From VBDM01 sp964430565 (GTDB lineage Bacteria; Pseudomonadota; Gammaproteobacteria; Burkholderiales; SG8-39): 64,000 nucleotides of DNA. The stretch spans positions 1 to 64,000 of the forward strand of contig CAYSFD010000051.1 of NCBI GenBank assembly GCA_964430565.1, read 5' to 3'. Of the stretch, positions 61,800 through 64,000 are shown in pieces. The notes beneath the pieces were generated by a model. It was given only the letters and a program-made list of their open reading frames with translations, was not told the origin of the DNA and ran no database searches. Position numbers and translations under genes: made by a program. Position 1 is the stretch's first letter. Every line of letters starts with the position of its first letter.

Positions 61800-64000
61800 A
61801 TGTTCCGTCTGTTCCCTCGCGAGAAACCGAATTTCTGGCGCTACCTCCGCTACGCCTTCCTCTCGCTCGCTCTGCTCGCGGCCGGTTTCACGCTGTATCT
61901 CGATTTCCGCGTGCGCAGCGAGTTCGAGGGACGGCGCTTCGCGCTGCCGGCGCGAATTTACGCGCGGCCGCTGGAACTGCACGCGGGGTTGCGAATTCCG
62001 CAAGCGGACGTGGTGCACGAGCTGCGCGAGGCCGGCTACCGCGAGGGCGTGCGCGAGGGCGAATCGGGATGGTTCGCGAGAAACGGCGAAGAGCTCGAGA
62101 TCGCGCAGCGGCCGTTCGTGTTCTGGGACGGGTCTCAGGCCGCGAAGCGCGTCCGCGTGGCGTTCGACGGCAAGACGGTCGTCGCGGTGCGCGACGCCGA
62201 AGGGAAGGACCTGCCGCTCGCGCGACTGGAGCCCTTGCCGATCGGCGGTATCTATCCCGCGAATAATCAGGACCGCGTGCTCGTCCGGCTCGCCGAAGTG
62301 CCGAAGCACTTCGTGCAGGCGCTGATCGCAACCGAGGACCGCAACTTCTATTCTCACCACGGCTTCGACCTGCGCGGCATCGCTCGCGCCGCATGGAGCT
62401 TCGTCCGCTTGAGAGGGCTCCAGGGCGGGAGCACGCTCACGCAGCAGCTGGTGAAGAATTTCTTCCTCACCCGCGAGCGCACGCTCTCGCGCAAGGTCAC
62501 CGAGCTGTTCATGGCTGTGCTGCTGGAAATCCACTACGACAAGGAGGAGATCCTCGAGACCTATCTGAACGAAATCTATCTAGGCCAGGACCGCGACCGC
62601 GCCATCCACGGCGTCGGGCTCGCGTCGCTCTACTACTTCGGCAAGACGGTCGAGCACCTCACGCTCGCCGAGAGCGCGCTCCTCATCGCCGTGGTGAAGG
62701 GCCCGGCCGTGTACGACCCCCACCGCCACCCGCAGCGCGCGCTCGAGCGTCGCAACGTTGTCCTTCGAGAAACCAAGGACCGGGGCTACGCGACGATGGA
62801 GCAGTACGCGCAAGCGCGCGCCTCGGCCCTCGGAGTGAACGCCAAGGCGTCGGTCGGCACTTCGCCGCACCCGGCGTTCCTCGAGCTCGTGCATCGGCAG
62901 CTGCGGCGCGAATACGACGAAGCCGATCTGCGCTCGGAGGGCTTAAGGGTCTTCACCACGCTCGACCCGCGCGCGCAGGGCGCGGCCGAGCGGGTGCTCG
63001 CGCGCAAGCTCACGCAGTACGACAAGGGGAAACTCTTCGGCGCCGCGGGCCCTGGAGGGACGAAAGGGCCCCTCCCTGGTCTCGAAGGCGCGGTCGTGGT
63101 CACCGACACCCAGACGGGCGAGGTCGAGGCGCTGGTGGGCGGGCGCGATCCGCTCTACCGCGGATTCAACCGCGCCCTGGACGCCGCGCGGCCGGTGGGC
63201 TCGTTACTCAAACCCGCGATCTACCTCACGGCGCTCAGCCTGCCGGCGCGCTATACGCTGGTGACGCCGATCGACGACGGGCCCTTCGTCTGGAAGAGCC
63301 GCGGGGCACCGGACTGGGAGCCTGAGAACTACGACAAGAAATTCCACGGCGCGGTGCCGCTCCGGACCGCGCTCGCGCAGTCCTACAACGTCGCGACAGC
63401 GCGCCTGGGGACCGAGCTCGGCGTGGAGAAAGTGCTCGCCACCGTGAAAGGGCTCGGAATCGAACGCGAACTCAAGCCCTATGCCTCGACGCTGCTCGGC
63501 GCCGCGGAGATGAGCCCGCTCGAAGTGGCACAGATGTACCAGACCGTCGCGAGCGGGGGATTCCGCGTGCCGCTGCGCTCGATCCGCGAGGTGACCACCC
63601 AGGACGGCCGTCCGCTCAGGCGTTACCCGATCGCGGTGGAGCAGGCCTTCCCGGCGGAGCCGATGTACCTCATTGCCGTCGCCATGCAGGGCACCGTGCG
63701 CGAGGGTACGGCGCAGAGCCTCTCGAACTGGCTGCCACCGGAGACTGCGGTTGCCGGAAAGACCGGAACCACCGACGAGCAGCGCGACGCCTGGTTCGCG
63801 GGCTTCACCGGCGACCGGCTCGGCATCGTGTGGATCGGCTACGACGACAACCGCGCGGCGCGCCTCTCGGGAGCAGGCGCCGCGATGCCGGTGTGGGGCG
63901 AGCTGATGGCCGGGCTCGATCCGGAGCCGCTTGCGCTGCAAAAGCCCGAGGGCATCGAGAACGTGCTCATCGATCCGGGCAGCGGACTGCGCGCCGACTT
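61800..64000 (+). CDS. mrcB: Penicillin-binding protein 1b (3' end outside window)
   Basis: This is a bifunctional peptidoglycan glycosyltransferase/transpeptidase (class A PBP), 733 codons present before the window end. ATG 61800 opens MFRLFPREKPNFWRYLRYAF with one membrane anchor. A UB2H-like region (ALPARIYARPLELHAGLRIP) marks the PBP1b rather than PBP1a branch. The GT51 domain has the catalytic glutamate E179 in ATEDRNFYSHHGFD and GGSTLTQQLVKNFFL. The transpeptidase has the serine S468 in GSLLKP, SYN in QSYNVATARL and KTGT at about 654. There is no Shine-Dalgarno; a -10-like TAGAAT (61787-61792) sits 7 nt before the ATG. Confidence 0.96.
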   Translation, partial: MFRLFPREKPNFWRYLRYAFLSLALLAAGFTLYLDFRVRSEFEGRRFALPARIYARPLELHAGLRIPQADVVHELREAGYREGVREGESGWFARNGEELEIAQRPFVFWDGSQAAKRVRVAFDGKTVVAVRDAEGKDLPLARLEPLPIGGIYPANNQDRVLVRLAEVPKHFVQALIATEDRNFYSHHGFDLRGIARAAWSFVRLRGLQGGSTLTQQLVKNFFLTRERTLSRKVTELFMAVLLEIHYDKEEILETYLNEIYLGQDRDRAIHGVGLASLYYFGKTVEHLTLAESALLIAVVKGPAVYDPHRHPQRALERRNVVLRETKDRGYATMEQYAQARASALGVNAKASVGTSPHPAFLELVHRQLRREYDEADLRSEGLRVFTTLDPRAQGAAERVLARKLTQYDKGKLFGAAGPGGTKGPLPGLEGAVVVTDTQTGEVEALVGGRDPLYRGFNRALDAARPVGSLLKPAIYLTALSLPARYTLVTPIDDGPFVWKSRGAPDWEPENYDKKFHGAVPLRTALAQSYNVATARLGTELGVEKVLATVKGLGIERELKPYASTLLGAAEMSPLEVAQMYQTVASGGFRVPLRSIREVTTQDGRPLRRYPIAVEQAFPAEPMYLIAVAMQGTVREGTAQSLSNWLPPETAVAGKTGTTDEQRDAWFAGFTGDRLGIVWIGYDDNRAARLSGAGAAMPVWGELMAGLDPEPLALQKPEGIENVLIDPGSGLRAD

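Overview
The window is gene-dense, high-GC DNA with short intergenic gaps and many 4-nt start/stop overlaps. Four kinds of evidence point to a free-living, aerobic, metabolically versatile betaproteobacterium (Burkholderiales-like, probably soil or freshwater): System I cytochrome c maturation, several Bug/TctC periplasmic binding proteins, a TakP-type TRAP transporter, and a glyA-nrdR-ribD block. This assignment rests on gene content and family resemblance, not on a database search. No rRNA, tRNA, CRISPR array, prophage or transposase was recognised.

Layout. 1-3890 (minus): ccmABCDEF, with ccmF cut by the window start. 3900-8607 (minus): a molybdenum hydroxylase of the CO dehydrogenase family (S-L-M order, form II active-site loop) plus a CoxD-like AAA+ ATPase that lies 9 nt upstream of ccmA. 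8879-10511 (plus): divergent xdhC/coxI and a MocA-like gene for the Mo cofactor. 10617-15148 (minus): a TRAP transporter with two tandem solute-binding paralogues. 15335-18148: an M61 peptidase and an exported unknown. 18246-23879 (plus): a threonine/serine dehydratase, then a complete branched-chain amino acid ABC operon. 23903-25829 (minus): a TPMT-type methyltransferase and the RNA ligase RtcB. 25989-34978 (plus): an MdtABC-like RND pump with its outer-membrane factor. 35031-39605 (plus): glyA, nrdR, ribD and a YadGH-like ABC exporter.

40-64 kb is more accessory. It holds a GcvA-like LysR regulator divergent from two tiny genes; a YCII / Asp-box propeller / MoaD-like trio followed by a truncated DUF1428 gene; nnrS with a 32-codon upstream ORF; xthA; and a rearranged Bug/TctC neighbourhood. 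In that neighbourhood a 64-bp perfect duplication of a tctC 3' end flanks a lipoprotein propeller gene, and a second tctC is a deletion remnant beside an extradiol dioxygenase. Then come DUF3047, DUF155/RMD1 and DUF3300 proteins, a Tat-exported amidohydrolase, another Bug protein, a CadC-like regulator divergent from a ferritin-like predicted hydrolase, a DUF885 protein, a HigBA-type toxin-antitoxin pair, and PBP1b running off the window end.

How parts fit together: xdhC and mocA would serve the molybdo-flavoprotein, whose electrons plausibly enter a respiratory chain that depends on cytochromes c matured by Ccm. The TRAP, Liv and Bug systems gather organic acids and amino acids. The strongest leads are the 64-bp duplication, the coxD-ccm linkage, the YCII/propeller/MoaD-like trio, and the small ORFs near nnrS and the LysR gene.
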